Source of the DNA: an archaeon
Lineage (GTDB): Archaea; Asgardarchaeota; Hermodarchaeia; Hermodarchaeales; Hermodarchaeaceae
Length of the DNA stretch: 20,636 nt
Direction of reading: 5' to 3'
Assembly (NCBI GenBank): GCA_016550425.1
Contig: JABXGS010000036.1
Span: forward strand, 1 to 20,636
The notes under the pieces were generated by a model. The model saw nothing but the letters and a program-made list of their open reading frames with translations. It was not told the DNA's origin and did no database searches. How positions within the stretch are numbered: the stretch's first letter is position 1; the number at the start of each line of letters is the position of its first letter. Positions 1-7,535 of this stretch are shown here, piece after piece. The position numbers and the translations under genes are program-made.

Positions 1-597
1 TGGGCTAATGCGTACCTTGTGGGAGATGCGAAGACTGATGAAATTGGTTGGTTAGAACTTGGAATTCATGAATATGCTACTCGTCGAACGAAAAATGGCT
101 ATTTTGTAGGTTCTAACTGGGCACTTGACGAGAAGGTAAGAAAGGAATGCGTGGGCATTTCCTTTAATCAGAAAGCGACCCATTCTCGTGCATCAAGAAC
201 CCAACGACTTCTCCAGCTTATGGAGGAATTCAAAGGCGAAATCGATGTCGAAATAGCTCAACAAATTATCAGCGACCATTTTGATGTGTCTTTGAATAAA
301 GAACAACCCTCAGCAAACACGATTTGCGGCCATACAGAATATGATGAGCGAGGATTAATAGAATGGAAATGTGGACCCTTTGAGGCTTTTGGATCCACTG
401 ATGCAAAAGTTGTAACAAGTGCACTAAGTGAAGCAGGATCGTGGTGGGCACATTGGGGACCTGCATGTAATCTTCAGTTTAACTCTAAGAAGTTCTTCAC
501 CGAACACCCCGAATATGCTTGGCAGGCTCCATATACTCGTGATATTATTCCCCACCCTTGGACCTTGTTTAAAGCTGATAATGAGTGGGGTGATTAG
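1..597 (+). CDS. C45 / acyltransferase-like Ntn-hydrolase, C-terminal fragment
   Basis: The frame is open from the first base, so the gene begins upstream; about 198 residues of its C-terminal part are present. The fragment opens with WANAYLVGDAKTDEIGWLEL, then has a GYFVGSNWALD stretch and an ICGHTEYDE segment. This pattern recalls the C-terminal half of peptidase C45 / acyl-CoA:6-aminopenicillanate acyltransferase-like and phospholipase B-like proteins, which are self-processing hydrolases acting on amide or ester bonds. The N-terminal nucleophile Cys expected for this family lies outside the window, so activity cannot be judged. An internal ATG at base 19 is unlikely to be the start because conserved-looking sequence precedes it. 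The gene is convergent with the metallophosphoesterase, with 43 bases between the stops. The family assignment rests on my recall of family patterns; the substrate is unknown. Confidence 0.6.
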   Translation, partial: WANAYLVGDAKTDEIGWLELGIHEYATRRTKNGYFVGSNWALDEKVRKECVGISFNQKATHSRASRTQRLLQLMEEFKGEIDVEIAQQIISDHFDVSLNKEQPSANTICGHTEYDERGLIEWKCGPFEAFGSTDAKVVTSALSEAGSWWAHWGPACNLQFNSKKFFTEHPEYAWQAPYTRDIIPHPWTLFKADNEWGD

Positions 598-640
598 CCA
601 AGAAAGCGAGTTCAGACTAATGAGAGTTGAAACAGGAGCT

Positions 641-1600
641 TTATCCTTGCGTTAACATGAAATGCTTGATTTTGTCCTTTTCAATGTCAATGAGAGCTCC
701 CCGAAGTACCCCTTCGAGATATTCACTGCCGGGATTTAGAGTCAAGGTTCTTCCAATTTTGTGGAAACCACGTGACTCATGAATATGGCCATGTAAACCT
801 AAGAGAGGCTGGTACTTTTCGATGGCAGCGCGTACGGCTTTGCTGCCTACGGGTTGATCTTCAATTCGCCCTCCTTTCGTTTGCACTTGAAGTTCACCGC
901 CATCAACTTCAGCTAATACCGGGCACAAATCGAGAGTTGAATCATACGGTGGAACGTGCATATTAAAAATCGCTGATGAAGGATTTTGTAACTTGGATGC
1001 CATTGCTTCAATACGTTCTTCTAGTTCTTCTTCGGGGACATCCCGAGGACATTCCCAAGGTGTGACATTGCCATGGCCAAGAGAGATCATCTCGTGGTCA
1101 GCGTCAATCATAACGACCTTTCCATCAGGATTGATAACATAATCCGAAGCATTCAGAGCAGGGTCGATTTCGAATCGATCATCGTTTCCGGGACACACGA
1201 ACATCTTGATTTCTGAGTCTCCCAGTCTTTCTTCTGCCAATTTAATCCATCGTTTTAGCTCATCGTGCATGACTTTGTTGAAAAGTTTGTCAATCTCGTT
1301 TTTGTTTTCGCTTATTTTGTGAATTTCATCGGTGGATCCAATATATGGGTAATAGCCACTGTTTCGAATAGTTTTGATAAGCTGGTCGAGTTCTTCTTGT
1401 GTATCAATCTCGTATGTTTTGTTCATGAATGTTAACGAATAATGATTACCGTCTTGTTTGATTGGTATGATAGCTTTGCCAGTGATGTCCCCTCCCATAA
1501 TGACAACATTCGCTTCATAGAAAGGTCCGGAATTTACAAATTTTCGCCAACAACGTTCTGAGCCATGAATGTCAGTTGTGAAGAAAATACGTGTCTTCAT
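641..1600 (-). CDS. calcineurin-like metallophosphoesterase
   Basis: This 319-residue protein carries the full metallophosphoesterase metal-ligand set in order: DIHG (D10, H12), GGD (D38), PGNDD (N139, D140), NMH (H215) and GLHGHIH (H272, H274). These residues bind two divalent metals in the calcineurin-like fold and support hydrolysis of phosphomonoesters or phosphodiesters. There is no signal peptide or membrane segment, so it should act in the cytoplasm. A 90-residue insertion between the GGD and GND motifs (about 45-135) contains charged helices and may form a cap that sets substrate choice. The ATG start is preceded by GGTGATC at 1606-1612, a good match to the archaeal anti-Shine-Dalgarno sequence with 5-base spacing. 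The family is certain; the substrate is not, and the neighbours give no clue. Confidence 0.9.
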   Translation of the reverse strand: MKTRIFFTTDIHGSERCWRKFVNSGPFYEANVVIMGGDITGKAIIPIKQDGNHYSLTFMNKTYEIDTQEELDQLIKTIRNSGYYPYIGSTDEIHKISENKNEIDKLFNKVMHDELKRWIKLAEERLGDSEIKMFVCPGNDDRFEIDPALNASDYVINPDGKVVMIDADHEMISLGHGNVTPWECPRDVPEEELEERIEAMASKLQNPSSAIFNMHVPPYDSTLDLCPVLAEVDGGELQVQTKGGRIEDQPVGSKAVRAAIEKYQPLLGLHGHIHESRGFHKIGRTLTLNPGSEYLEGVLRGALIDIEKDKIKHFMLTQG

Positions 1601-1939
1601 TTATTGATCACCAAATCTTTTGCTTCTGTTGAGAATTCTTAATTGGGAGAATTCAGATAGTATTGCTTCGAAGGAGAGGTCTCGAGATTAAAGACTTTCG
1701 AATCGATAAACGTTTAATATCTTAACAAAGTTGGTTAGATGCCATCTGGGTTTTGTGCAATTCTGTGTGCCACACCTTCTATGCGTACTCGTTCTTTAAG
1801 GATAATATATTACTGAAAATGATTTTCCAAATCCAAGTGTTCGAAGAATTTACCTGTTAAATTATACACCACCTGTATTCATTATGTATATTCTAGAGAG
1901 ATGTAGCATATTTCGGATTTCATAAAAATTACCAAAAAA

Positions 1940-1960
1940 AAGTAATGGTTTTATATCATA
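1940..1960 (+). promoter_or_regulatory. archaeal promoter (A-rich BRE plus TATA box) of the permease
   Basis: An A-run ending near 1941 followed by AGTAA and then TTTTATATC (about 1949-1957) resembles an archaeal BRE/TATA pair. Transcription would be expected to start about 25 bases downstream, near 1978-1983, giving a leader of about 55-60 bases before the permease ATG. Confidence 0.5.
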
Positions 1961-1980
1961 TCCATAACAATGGGGGGCAC

Positions 1981-2002
1981 GTTTGGTATTCATAAACCAA
2001 AC
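1981..2002. promoter_or_regulatory. operator-like inverted repeat at the predicted permease transcription start
   Basis: GTTTGGT (1981-1987) and ACCAAAC (1996-2002) are perfect 7-base inverted arms separated by 8 bases. The repeat sits where transcription from the upstream TATA element should begin. That is a typical place for an archaeal repressor to block polymerase, though it could also be a leader hairpin. Confidence 0.45.
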
Positions 2003-2038
2003 ACACCCATTAAAGGTCATTCTTGAGATGAATGAAAA

Positions 2039-3643
2039 ATGGGAGAAGAAATATTTGTACGAAAAGCTTCCGGTCTTGTTCGAAATGTCAGTGCTTGGGA
2101 CGCTCTAGTTATGTGCATTCTGATTCCAGGCATCTTTTGGCCCTGGGTCTATCAGATGTGGGCAGTTGGTCTCCACGGTCCTGGTGTATGGACGCCACTT
2201 GCGGCGCTAATCGCAATCGCTTTCATGATTCCGAACGCCATCATGTACGTGATGTTTAGCGTTGCGATGCCCCGTTCGGGCGGCGATTATGTTTGGGTTA
2301 GCCGAATCATCCATCCAGCCGTTGGATTTGCAGTGAACTGGTACATCACCCTAATTCTGCTTTCATGGGCAGGACCTTTCGCATCCTGGATTGTCGAATG
2401 GGGTATATCGCCCATCTGGCTTACATGGGGAACCATGACAGGTGATCCAACAGGATTGATAATTTTCAATATGTTGAACATCAACGAGGTAAAACTAGCG
2501 ATAGGCACAGTGATAATCGTAGCAATGGCCATCCTTTCTTTACTTGGCTCCAAGTGGGAATTCCGGGCAGAGTGGCTGGCAATTATTATGGGTTACATTG
2601 GCCTCATGGTTTGGGCTGGTGTAATGATTGCTGGTGCCCCCTTGATTGATGCCCGTATGCAATTGCTTACAGGAGGAGCCCTCTCGTTCGCGACCATAGT
2701 TTCGACAGCCTCAGGTGCAGGCTGGGTTGTCACGGCAGCGTTACCGATTGGGCTTGGAGTGACGTTCTTTGCGACCACGTATACAACATTGAACTTCCTT
2801 GGATATACTAACTCAGCATACATTGCTGGAGAAATCAAAGGGGTAACACGGTCGCATATCATCGCTATTATTGGCGCACTCTTCATTTTCGGTTTCACTG
2901 CCTTTGGTTTATACGCAGTCAACGATTATGCTCTTGGACCGGTTGTACTCAACAGTCTTGCCTATCTTGATGTAGCGGGAGATCCGCTCTGGTGGAACTA
3001 TTTCCCAATTGAACCGTTAGGTAGCATTCTTTCAATGTTTGCCACAGATATACCATTTATCCCACCGTTTCTAACAGTCACCTTTGCATTTGGTTGCTTT
3101 GGTGCTGCACTTGGTCTCTTCATTTCCAGTGTTCGAAACATCTTTGCTTGGTCCTTTGACCGAGTTCTTCCCAGCTCCCTGTCAAAGGTCGATAGCAGAT
3201 TTAGAGCACCTTGGGTTGCCATCATAGTGACCTTCATTATCTGTTTTATAATGAACTTCCTTTACATCTATACAACTGCCCTCGATTACTTCACCTACAG
3301 CATTCTAGCCTGGTGGATTGCGATGGTTATTGTTGGCATCGCTGGCATTATCTTCCCATGGCGAAGAAAAGACATCTTTGAACTTGCACCAGACTTTGCT
3401 AAGATGAAGATATTCGGTATTCCACTAATCTCAATATTTTCAGCGATCTCTATTCCAATATCTGTATTCATTGGATATGCATCAGTGTCCCCCGCGGTAT
3501 ATGGAACGATTGACTGGTCGTTTATGATCGCAGTAGTCGTGACATTCATTATCGCACCTATCATCTACTACATCAGTTACTTCTATCACAAGTCCAAAGG
3601 CATCTCGATTGCTAAGGCACAAGCGGAGATTCCACCTGAATAA
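2039..3643 (+). CDS. APC-superfamily amino acid/polyamine permease
   Basis: This 534-residue integral membrane protein has about 12 hydrophobic segments. A short cytoplasmic N-terminus (residues 1-17) leads into a first helix containing ILIPGIFW. A segment with MPRSGGDYVWVSR at about residues 79-91 matches the conserved loop after TM2 in amino acid-polyamine-organocation transporters (usual form PxSGGxYxYxxR). The C-terminal tail, about 20 residues after the last helix, is charged. It should import or exchange amino acids or related amines across the cytoplasmic membrane. The first-helix substrate motif differs from the common GxG form, so the substrate cannot be named. The ATG at 2039 fits the start of similarity; ATGs at 2028 and 2032 are out of frame. 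A T-run terminator follows. The aminotransferase next door hints at amino acid or amine use, but that is inference. Confidence 0.88.
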   Translation: MGEEIFVRKASGLVRNVSAWDALVMCILIPGIFWPWVYQMWAVGLHGPGVWTPLAALIAIAFMIPNAIMYVMFSVAMPRSGGDYVWVSRIIHPAVGFAVNWYITLILLSWAGPFASWIVEWGISPIWLTWGTMTGDPTGLIIFNMLNINEVKLAIGTVIIVAMAILSLLGSKWEFRAEWLAIIMGYIGLMVWAGVMIAGAPLIDARMQLLTGGALSFATIVSTASGAGWVVTAALPIGLGVTFFATTYTTLNFLGYTNSAYIAGEIKGVTRSHIIAIIGALFIFGFTAFGLYAVNDYALGPVVLNSLAYLDVAGDPLWWNYFPIEPLGSILSMFATDIPFIPPFLTVTFAFGCFGAALGLFISSVRNIFAWSFDRVLPSSLSKVDSRFRAPWVAIIVTFIICFIMNFLYIYTTALDYFTYSILAWWIAMVIVGIAGIIFPWRRKDIFELAPDFAKMKIFGIPLISIFSAISIPISVFIGYASVSPAVYGTIDWSFMIAVVVTFIIAPIIYYISYFYHKSKGISIAKAQAEIPPE

Positions 3644-3658
3644 ACGGCTGGAATCCCC

Positions 3659-3678
3659 CTCCTTTCTTTTTTTTATTT
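3659..3678 (+). terminator. oligo-T transcription terminator after the permease
   Basis: About 15-20 bases beyond the permease stop the plus strand becomes pyrimidine-rich with eight consecutive T (3667-3674). Oligo-T stretches in the non-template strand terminate archaeal RNA polymerase. Confidence 0.6.
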
Positions 3679-3683
3679 ACCCT

Positions 3684-3708
3684 TTGTATCAAGCCAAACT
3701 TGATACAA
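3684..3708. repeat. 10-base perfect inverted repeat between permease and aminotransferase
   Basis: TTGTATCAAG (3684-3693) and CTTGATACAA (3699-3708) are perfect inverted arms around a 5-base loop CCAAA. It lies just after the T-run and 90 bases before the aminotransferase start. It may be a transcript hairpin (3'-end stabiliser or terminator part) or a dimeric regulator site for the downstream operon. Confidence 0.6.
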
Positions 3709-3797
3709 CAACATTGAATACCACCAACTTTAGAAGATTGACTAATCACAAATGAAAAAAAGAGACTACCCATTAGTGGAGAAGTAGGTGTCAAAGA

Positions 3798-4883
3798 GTG
3801 TTTGACTTAACCAGTCTTGTTCGTGAATGTGTAAAGAACTCAAAAGGCTACAATGTTAGCCATTTCATCCGGGCGTGGTCGAATAGAGACTTATTACGAA
3901 TGATGTCAAATGAAAATCCCATTCCTCCTTCAAAGGCTGTGATTGATGCTATGATAAGCGAATTAAAAACGGCCAATTTGTATCCTGCACCACCATCAGG
4001 ACTTTGTGACCGATTCGCCAGACATGTAAAAATGGACCCAGAAAACATAGCTGTGTGTGCGGGTTCGATGGAGGTAATCGATGTTCTAATCCGAACATTT
4101 GTTGAACCTGGTCAAGAAGTCATAATTCATACTCCCACATTCTCAGCTTACGAAAAATTTGCCAACCTCCATGGAACAAAACTAACTTCAATAAAAATGA
4201 GCCCTCCTGAATTCCTATATCCCTTTGAAGAGATGGAAAAACACATTGCTGATAATACGAAAATCGTTTTTGTCTGTACACCAAATAATCCAACAGGAAA
4301 TTATTGTACCAAAGAAGATATCCGAAGATTAGCAAGAAACAATGTAATTGTTGCTGTAGACGAAGCCTACGCCGAGTATATTGACCAAAATATGACAGAT
4401 CTCATCTCCTCTCACCCCAATGTGGTCTTCATTCGAACACTTTCAAAGGCTTGGGGCCTTGCAGGGTTACGTATTGGCTATTTGATTGCCGATGAAAGAA
4501 TTATTGAGTATTTCAGTCGGGTCGCTCAACCTTTCCACATCTCAATGCCTATTCAACGAGGAGTGGAAGCGGCCTTTGATGACCCAAATTACTTGCGAGA
4601 ACGTGTTGAAGCCAATAGAGCAGGTGTTGATTTTATCCGGAAAGAGCTAGAAGCAATTCCAGGAGTTGAAACATTTCCCTCAAGTGGTAATTTCGTGTTA
4701 ATCAATGCTGGCGGTACTGGCCGAGATACTAAAGAAATCATCGAAACCCTCTTAGACGTGGGAATCTTTGCAAGAGATATGTCTAGCCATCGTTTGGGTG
4801 GCGCATATTTCCGAATTACGGTGAGTACACCAGAAAACAATCAACGATTTGTTGAAGCACTTAAACGCATTCTCAAAGCATAA
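3798..4883 (+). CDS. class I/II aminotransferase, histidinol-phosphate aminotransferase-like
   Basis: A PLP-dependent fold-type I enzyme of 361 residues. Recognisable family landmarks are the substrate loop SNENPIPPS near 37-45, YPAPP (62-66) in place of the usual YPD, the NNPTG turn (163-167), DEAYAEY (188-194), and TLSKAWGLAGLRIGY with Lys217 as the PLP Schiff-base lysine and Arg225 as a phosphate-binding residue. This matches HisC, which converts imidazole acetol phosphate to histidinol phosphate, and its relatives such as CobD threonine-phosphate decarboxylase and aromatic aminotransferases. No other histidine gene is nearby and the next gene is a sugar kinase 31 bases on, so a non-histidine role is quite possible. 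The start is GTG, with GGAG at 3778-3781 upstream; no ATG in this frame lies close by. I leave the symbol blank because the paralogue is uncertain. Confidence 0.85.
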   Translation: MFDLTSLVRECVKNSKGYNVSHFIRAWSNRDLLRMMSNENPIPPSKAVIDAMISELKTANLYPAPPSGLCDRFARHVKMDPENIAVCAGSMEVIDVLIRTFVEPGQEVIIHTPTFSAYEKFANLHGTKLTSIKMSPPEFLYPFEEMEKHIADNTKIVFVCTPNNPTGNYCTKEDIRRLARNNVIVAVDEAYAEYIDQNMTDLISSHPNVVFIRTLSKAWGLAGLRIGYLIADERIIEYFSRVAQPFHISMPIQRGVEAAFDDPNYLRERVEANRAGVDFIRKELEAIPGVETFPSSGNFVLINAGGTGRDTKEIIETLLDVGIFARDMSSHRLGGAYFRITVSTPENNQRFVEALKRILKA

Positions 4884-4903
4884 ACCTCACTAGCACCTTT
4901 AGG

Positions 4904-4910
4904 AAGGAGG
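4904..4910 (+). promoter_or_regulatory. strong Shine-Dalgarno site of the FGGY kinase
   Basis: AAGGAGG stands 4 bases before the ATG and fixes the kinase start. It lies in the 31-base gap after the aminotransferase, so the two genes are probably read from one mRNA. Confidence 0.75.
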
Positions 4911-4914
4911 CAAG

Positions 4915-6447
4915 ATGACTAAAAAAGACGGGTACATAATTGCACACGATTTTGGCACGAGCGGAGATAAGGCTGTTCTAACAGACCTCAAAGGGAACGT
5001 TCTTGCATCAGAATATCGAGAGTACCCGCTTCTCTACCCGAAAGCCCATTGGGTGGAACAAAATCCAAAAGATTGGTGGCAGGCATTTTGCACCACGACC
5101 AAAGCTGTAGCAAAGAAAGCAAAATCCCCTGATGACATTCTAGCCATCGCGCCATCAGCACAGATGATTACCATAATGCCTGTTGATAAAACTGGAAAGC
5201 CCTTACGAAATTCAATCAGTTGGCTGGATTTACGGGCAACAAAACAAGGAGAATGGCTTCAAGAATTCACAGACGAAATTTATCCAATACTGGGAATGGC
5301 ACCATCAGCAAAAGACATTGTAAGTCGCATTCTTTGGATAAAAGAGAAGGAACCAAAAATTTATGCTAACACGCACAAATTCTTAGATTGCAAAGATTTT
5401 CTCGAATTTAGACTCACAGGTAATTTTGTTACCGACTGGAGTAATGCTTCGCTTTATGGGCTTTTCAATATCCATGAACACAAATGGTCAGAACGTGTTT
5501 GTGAGATCATCGAGATATCCCCAGAAAGACTCCCCGAAGCACATCCCTCAACAGAGATCATTGGAGAAGTAACAAAAGAAGCAGCGCAAGAAGTTGGCGT
5601 TCCCGCTGGAACACCCGTTGTAGCAACAGGAGGCGATGTAGCGGTTGCCGCCATTGGTTCAGGAAGTGTGCGTGAGGGTGACAGTCATGTTTGCATCGGA
5701 ACTGCTACGTGGATTGGGGTCACCACAAAAGAGGTGTTAATTGACCCACATAAACGCTATTTAACAATGTGTTCTGGCGACCCAGAAAAAAACATCCTCA
5801 TGGGAGAAATGGAAACCGGAGGTGCTGCCCTCCGTTGGTTACGTGATCTTCTTCAGAATTTCCAAGATTCACCTACACCTGGGAGTATTACCTACTCTAA
5901 ACTGGACCGATTGGCTGATGAGGTTCCTCCAGGATCTGATCAATTACTTTTTACTCCCTGGATGTCCGGTGAACGATCTCCCCTTAACGATCATAACGCT
6001 CGAGGAACTTATCTGGGCTTAAAACTTGGACACACAATGGGACACCTAATTCGAGCCATCTTAGAAGGAGTTGCATTCAACATTCGATGGATTCTCGACT
6101 CCGTAGAGGAAACCGCTCCATTTGAAATTCACAGCATCTGCGGTGTTGGAGGAGGAGCAGCTAGTGAATTATGGATGCAAATCATCTCAGATGTAACAGG
6201 TCGAACCATTCGTATCGTCGAAGAACCACTAAACACCGGATCGATTGGGGCTGCTTTAACTGGCGCTGTTGCGCTGGGAATCTATCCAAGTTTCGAGTCG
6301 TTATTAGAAGTAATCCATACAAAGACGCAGTTACAGTGTAATCAACAGACATATGAATACTACACGCAACTATATCCGATCTTTAAACAATCATATCAAC
6401 AACTGTCTCCAATCTTTGATAGTTTAGCAAAGATGGATGAGCATTAG
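4915..6447 (+). CDS. FGGY-family carbohydrate kinase (xylulokinase-like)
   Basis: This 510-residue cytoplasmic kinase has both FGGY domains of the actin/hexokinase superfamily. Residues 7-22 carry the N-terminal phosphate loop (HDFGTSGDKAVL), 76-106 the sugar-side segment with SAQM and SWLDLRA, and 136-143 SRILWIKE resembling the first FGGY signature. ATGGDVAVAAIGSG has Asp241 at the expected catalytic base position. GTYLGLKLGHTMGHLIRAILEG (about 363-384) fits the second signature, and CGVGGGAASELWMQI forms the adenosine pocket. It should phosphorylate a sugar or polyol with ATP. Xylulose is the nearest known analogue, but the GQMHG motif of true xylulokinases is replaced by PSAQMIT, so the substrate is open. 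Length is normal for the family. Probably cotranscribed with the upstream aminotransferase. Confidence 0.88.
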   Translation: MTKKDGYIIAHDFGTSGDKAVLTDLKGNVLASEYREYPLLYPKAHWVEQNPKDWWQAFCTTTKAVAKKAKSPDDILAIAPSAQMITIMPVDKTGKPLRNSISWLDLRATKQGEWLQEFTDEIYPILGMAPSAKDIVSRILWIKEKEPKIYANTHKFLDCKDFLEFRLTGNFVTDWSNASLYGLFNIHEHKWSERVCEIIEISPERLPEAHPSTEIIGEVTKEAAQEVGVPAGTPVVATGGDVAVAAIGSGSVREGDSHVCIGTATWIGVTTKEVLIDPHKRYLTMCSGDPEKNILMGEMETGGAALRWLRDLLQNFQDSPTPGSITYSKLDRLADEVPPGSDQLLFTPWMSGERSPLNDHNARGTYLGLKLGHTMGHLIRAILEGVAFNIRWILDSVEETAPFEIHSICGVGGGAASELWMQIISDVTGRTIRIVEEPLNTGSIGAALTGAVALGIYPSFESLLEVIHTKTQLQCNQQTYEYYTQLYPIFKQSYQQLSPIFDSLAKMDEH

Positions 6448-6458
6448 GATATAAATCG
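6446..6458 (+). promoter_or_regulatory. possible TATA box for the nucleotidyltransferase
   Basis: GGATATAAATC directly after the kinase stop is a reasonable archaeal TATA element. Transcription would start near 6480, about 25 bases before the ATG at 6505, so the next gene may have its own promoter. Confidence 0.35.
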
Positions 6459-6504
6459 CAGAAGTAACATCTCTTCAACAACAATTGCAGGATGTCAATA
6501 TTTA

Positions 6505-7371
6505 ATGAACGAAACCCCGAAGGCACCAATGTCTGATAAAGAATTTCTAAAAGAAGCCACACACATCGTCGATCAAGCGGAAGAACATGGTCTAGCAATA
6601 CGCATACTTGGAGCATTAGCTATTAGAATGCAGACCCCGCATAAAATCGACCTTCATAAAAATCTAGATCGTCTAGGGGAGGGGGGAATGAGCTTTACCG
6701 ATATCGATTTAATTGGTCCCAAAAGTCAACGACGGGATATCGAAAAGTTTTTTGAAAAAACACTAGGTTTCGAAGTTGACCGTTATGCATTATTAGCCGC
6801 TAAAGACCGATACATTTACCATCATTCGCAAAAGCCCTATTATGTTGACGTATTTTTGGACACGTTGGATTTTAGCCATGAAATCAGATTTGCTCGAAAA
6901 AAGGACTTTCATAGATTACTCCTTGATAAACCAACAATTACCTTAGCAGACCTGGTTTTAGAAAAAACTCAGATTCATGACATCAATGAGAAAGACATCA
7001 AAGATCTCATCACATTATTCGCAGGTCAAGAAGTAGGTACTACGGATAAAGAACCAAAAACTATTAACGAAATCTATATCGCAGAAATTCTTTGCGACGA
7101 TTGGGGATTTTGGTATGATGCAAATACGAATCTGAGGAAGGTTATCGAATTTGTTCAGAAATATTCTGATGAACAACTAATCAGTCGTGATGAATGTAAT
7201 CTTGTCGTTGCCCGCGTCGAGAAATTGTTGAAGACCATCGAAGAGACTCCAAAGACAAAGAACTGGCAGAAACGAGCGAAGAAGGGAACGAAGAAAAAAT
7301 GGTGGAAAGATGTCGAAGAATCTGACCGGGGAGCTGACCAGCATACCATCCAAAAGGATGGTTGGTTCTAA
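6505..7371 (+). CDS. nucleotidyltransferase-fold protein (MNT / AbiEii-like)
   Basis: A 288-residue soluble protein. Residues 31-41 (AIRILGALAIR) followed by FTDIDLIG (64-71) match the nucleotidyltransferase core of a Gly-containing turn and a DxD metal pair (D66, D68). A third acidic residue occurs in YYVDVFLD (D115), as in the Pol-beta superfamily. Such proteins transfer nucleotides to proteins, RNA or antibiotics; AbiEii toxins belong here. The classic GG or GS of the turn is GA here. The C-terminal third is helical, and residues 245-270 are very Lys-rich (KKGTKKKWWKD), suggesting nucleic acid contact. No antitoxin-like partner (AbiEi or HEPN) lies beside it, so a toxin role is not supported. 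An alternative start is the ATG at 6529. Family fold fairly sure, function unknown. Confidence 0.65.
   Translation: MNETPKAPMSDKEFLKEATHIVDQAEEHGLAIRILGALAIRMQTPHKIDLHKNLDRLGEGGMSFTDIDLIGPKSQRRDIEKFFEKTLGFEVDRYALLAAKDRYIYHHSQKPYYVDVFLDTLDFSHEIRFARKKDFHRLLLDKPTITLADLVLEKTQIHDINEKDIKDLITLFAGQEVGTTDKEPKTINEIYIAEILCDDWGFWYDANTNLRKVIEFVQKYSDEQLISRDECNLVVARVEKLLKTIEETPKTKNWQKRAKKGTKKKWWKDVEESDRGADQHTIQKDGWF
7345..7362 (+). other. hairpin in the last codons of the nucleotidyltransferase gene
   Basis: ACCATCC (7345-7351), loop AAAA, GGATGGT (7356-7362) form a perfect 7-base stem ending 7 bases before the stop codon. No T-run follows directly, so calling it a terminator would go too far; it may protect the mRNA end. 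Confidence 0.5.
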
Positions 7372-7535
7372 ATTCTTACATTATTGAACACAAACCACCA
7401 CTCTCAAGTGGAGATATCGTCTAATGTTGACTTCTAGAATTTTAAGTGTAAATTTAGATATTTTTCCAATTGTGAAATAACAACTGGCAAAAAAATTGTT
7501 GTAGTAGAAGGTTTTTTTAGCAGAAGCGAATCATA

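Larger units (their letters stand above)
1601..2038. other. AT-rich divergent intergenic region
   Basis: This 438-base stretch separates the metallophosphoesterase (leftward) from the permease (rightward). It holds the ribosome binding site of the former (1606-1612), two direct copies of GAGAATTC at 1631-1638 and 1647-1654, a TATA-like stretch around 1712-1720, and the permease promoter with an inverted repeat near its right end. I see no tRNA, no C/D-box RNA and no convincing protein gene in it. Confidence 0.6.

Noticed and set aside
1685..1700. TTCGAATC-like text that resembles a tRNA T-loop.
   Set aside because: No flanking T-stem, anticodon arm or acceptor pairing can be built around it.
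1739..1816. A 25-codon frame starting with ATG about 23 bases after a TATA-like element, arranged like a leaderless archaeal gene.
   Set aside because: It is very short, has unremarkable composition, and there is no second line of evidence such as homology.
6505..7371. Reading the nucleotidyltransferase as an abortive-infection toxin in a defence island.
   Set aside because: No antitoxin, HEPN, restriction or phage-defence gene is adjacent, and the surroundings are metabolic.
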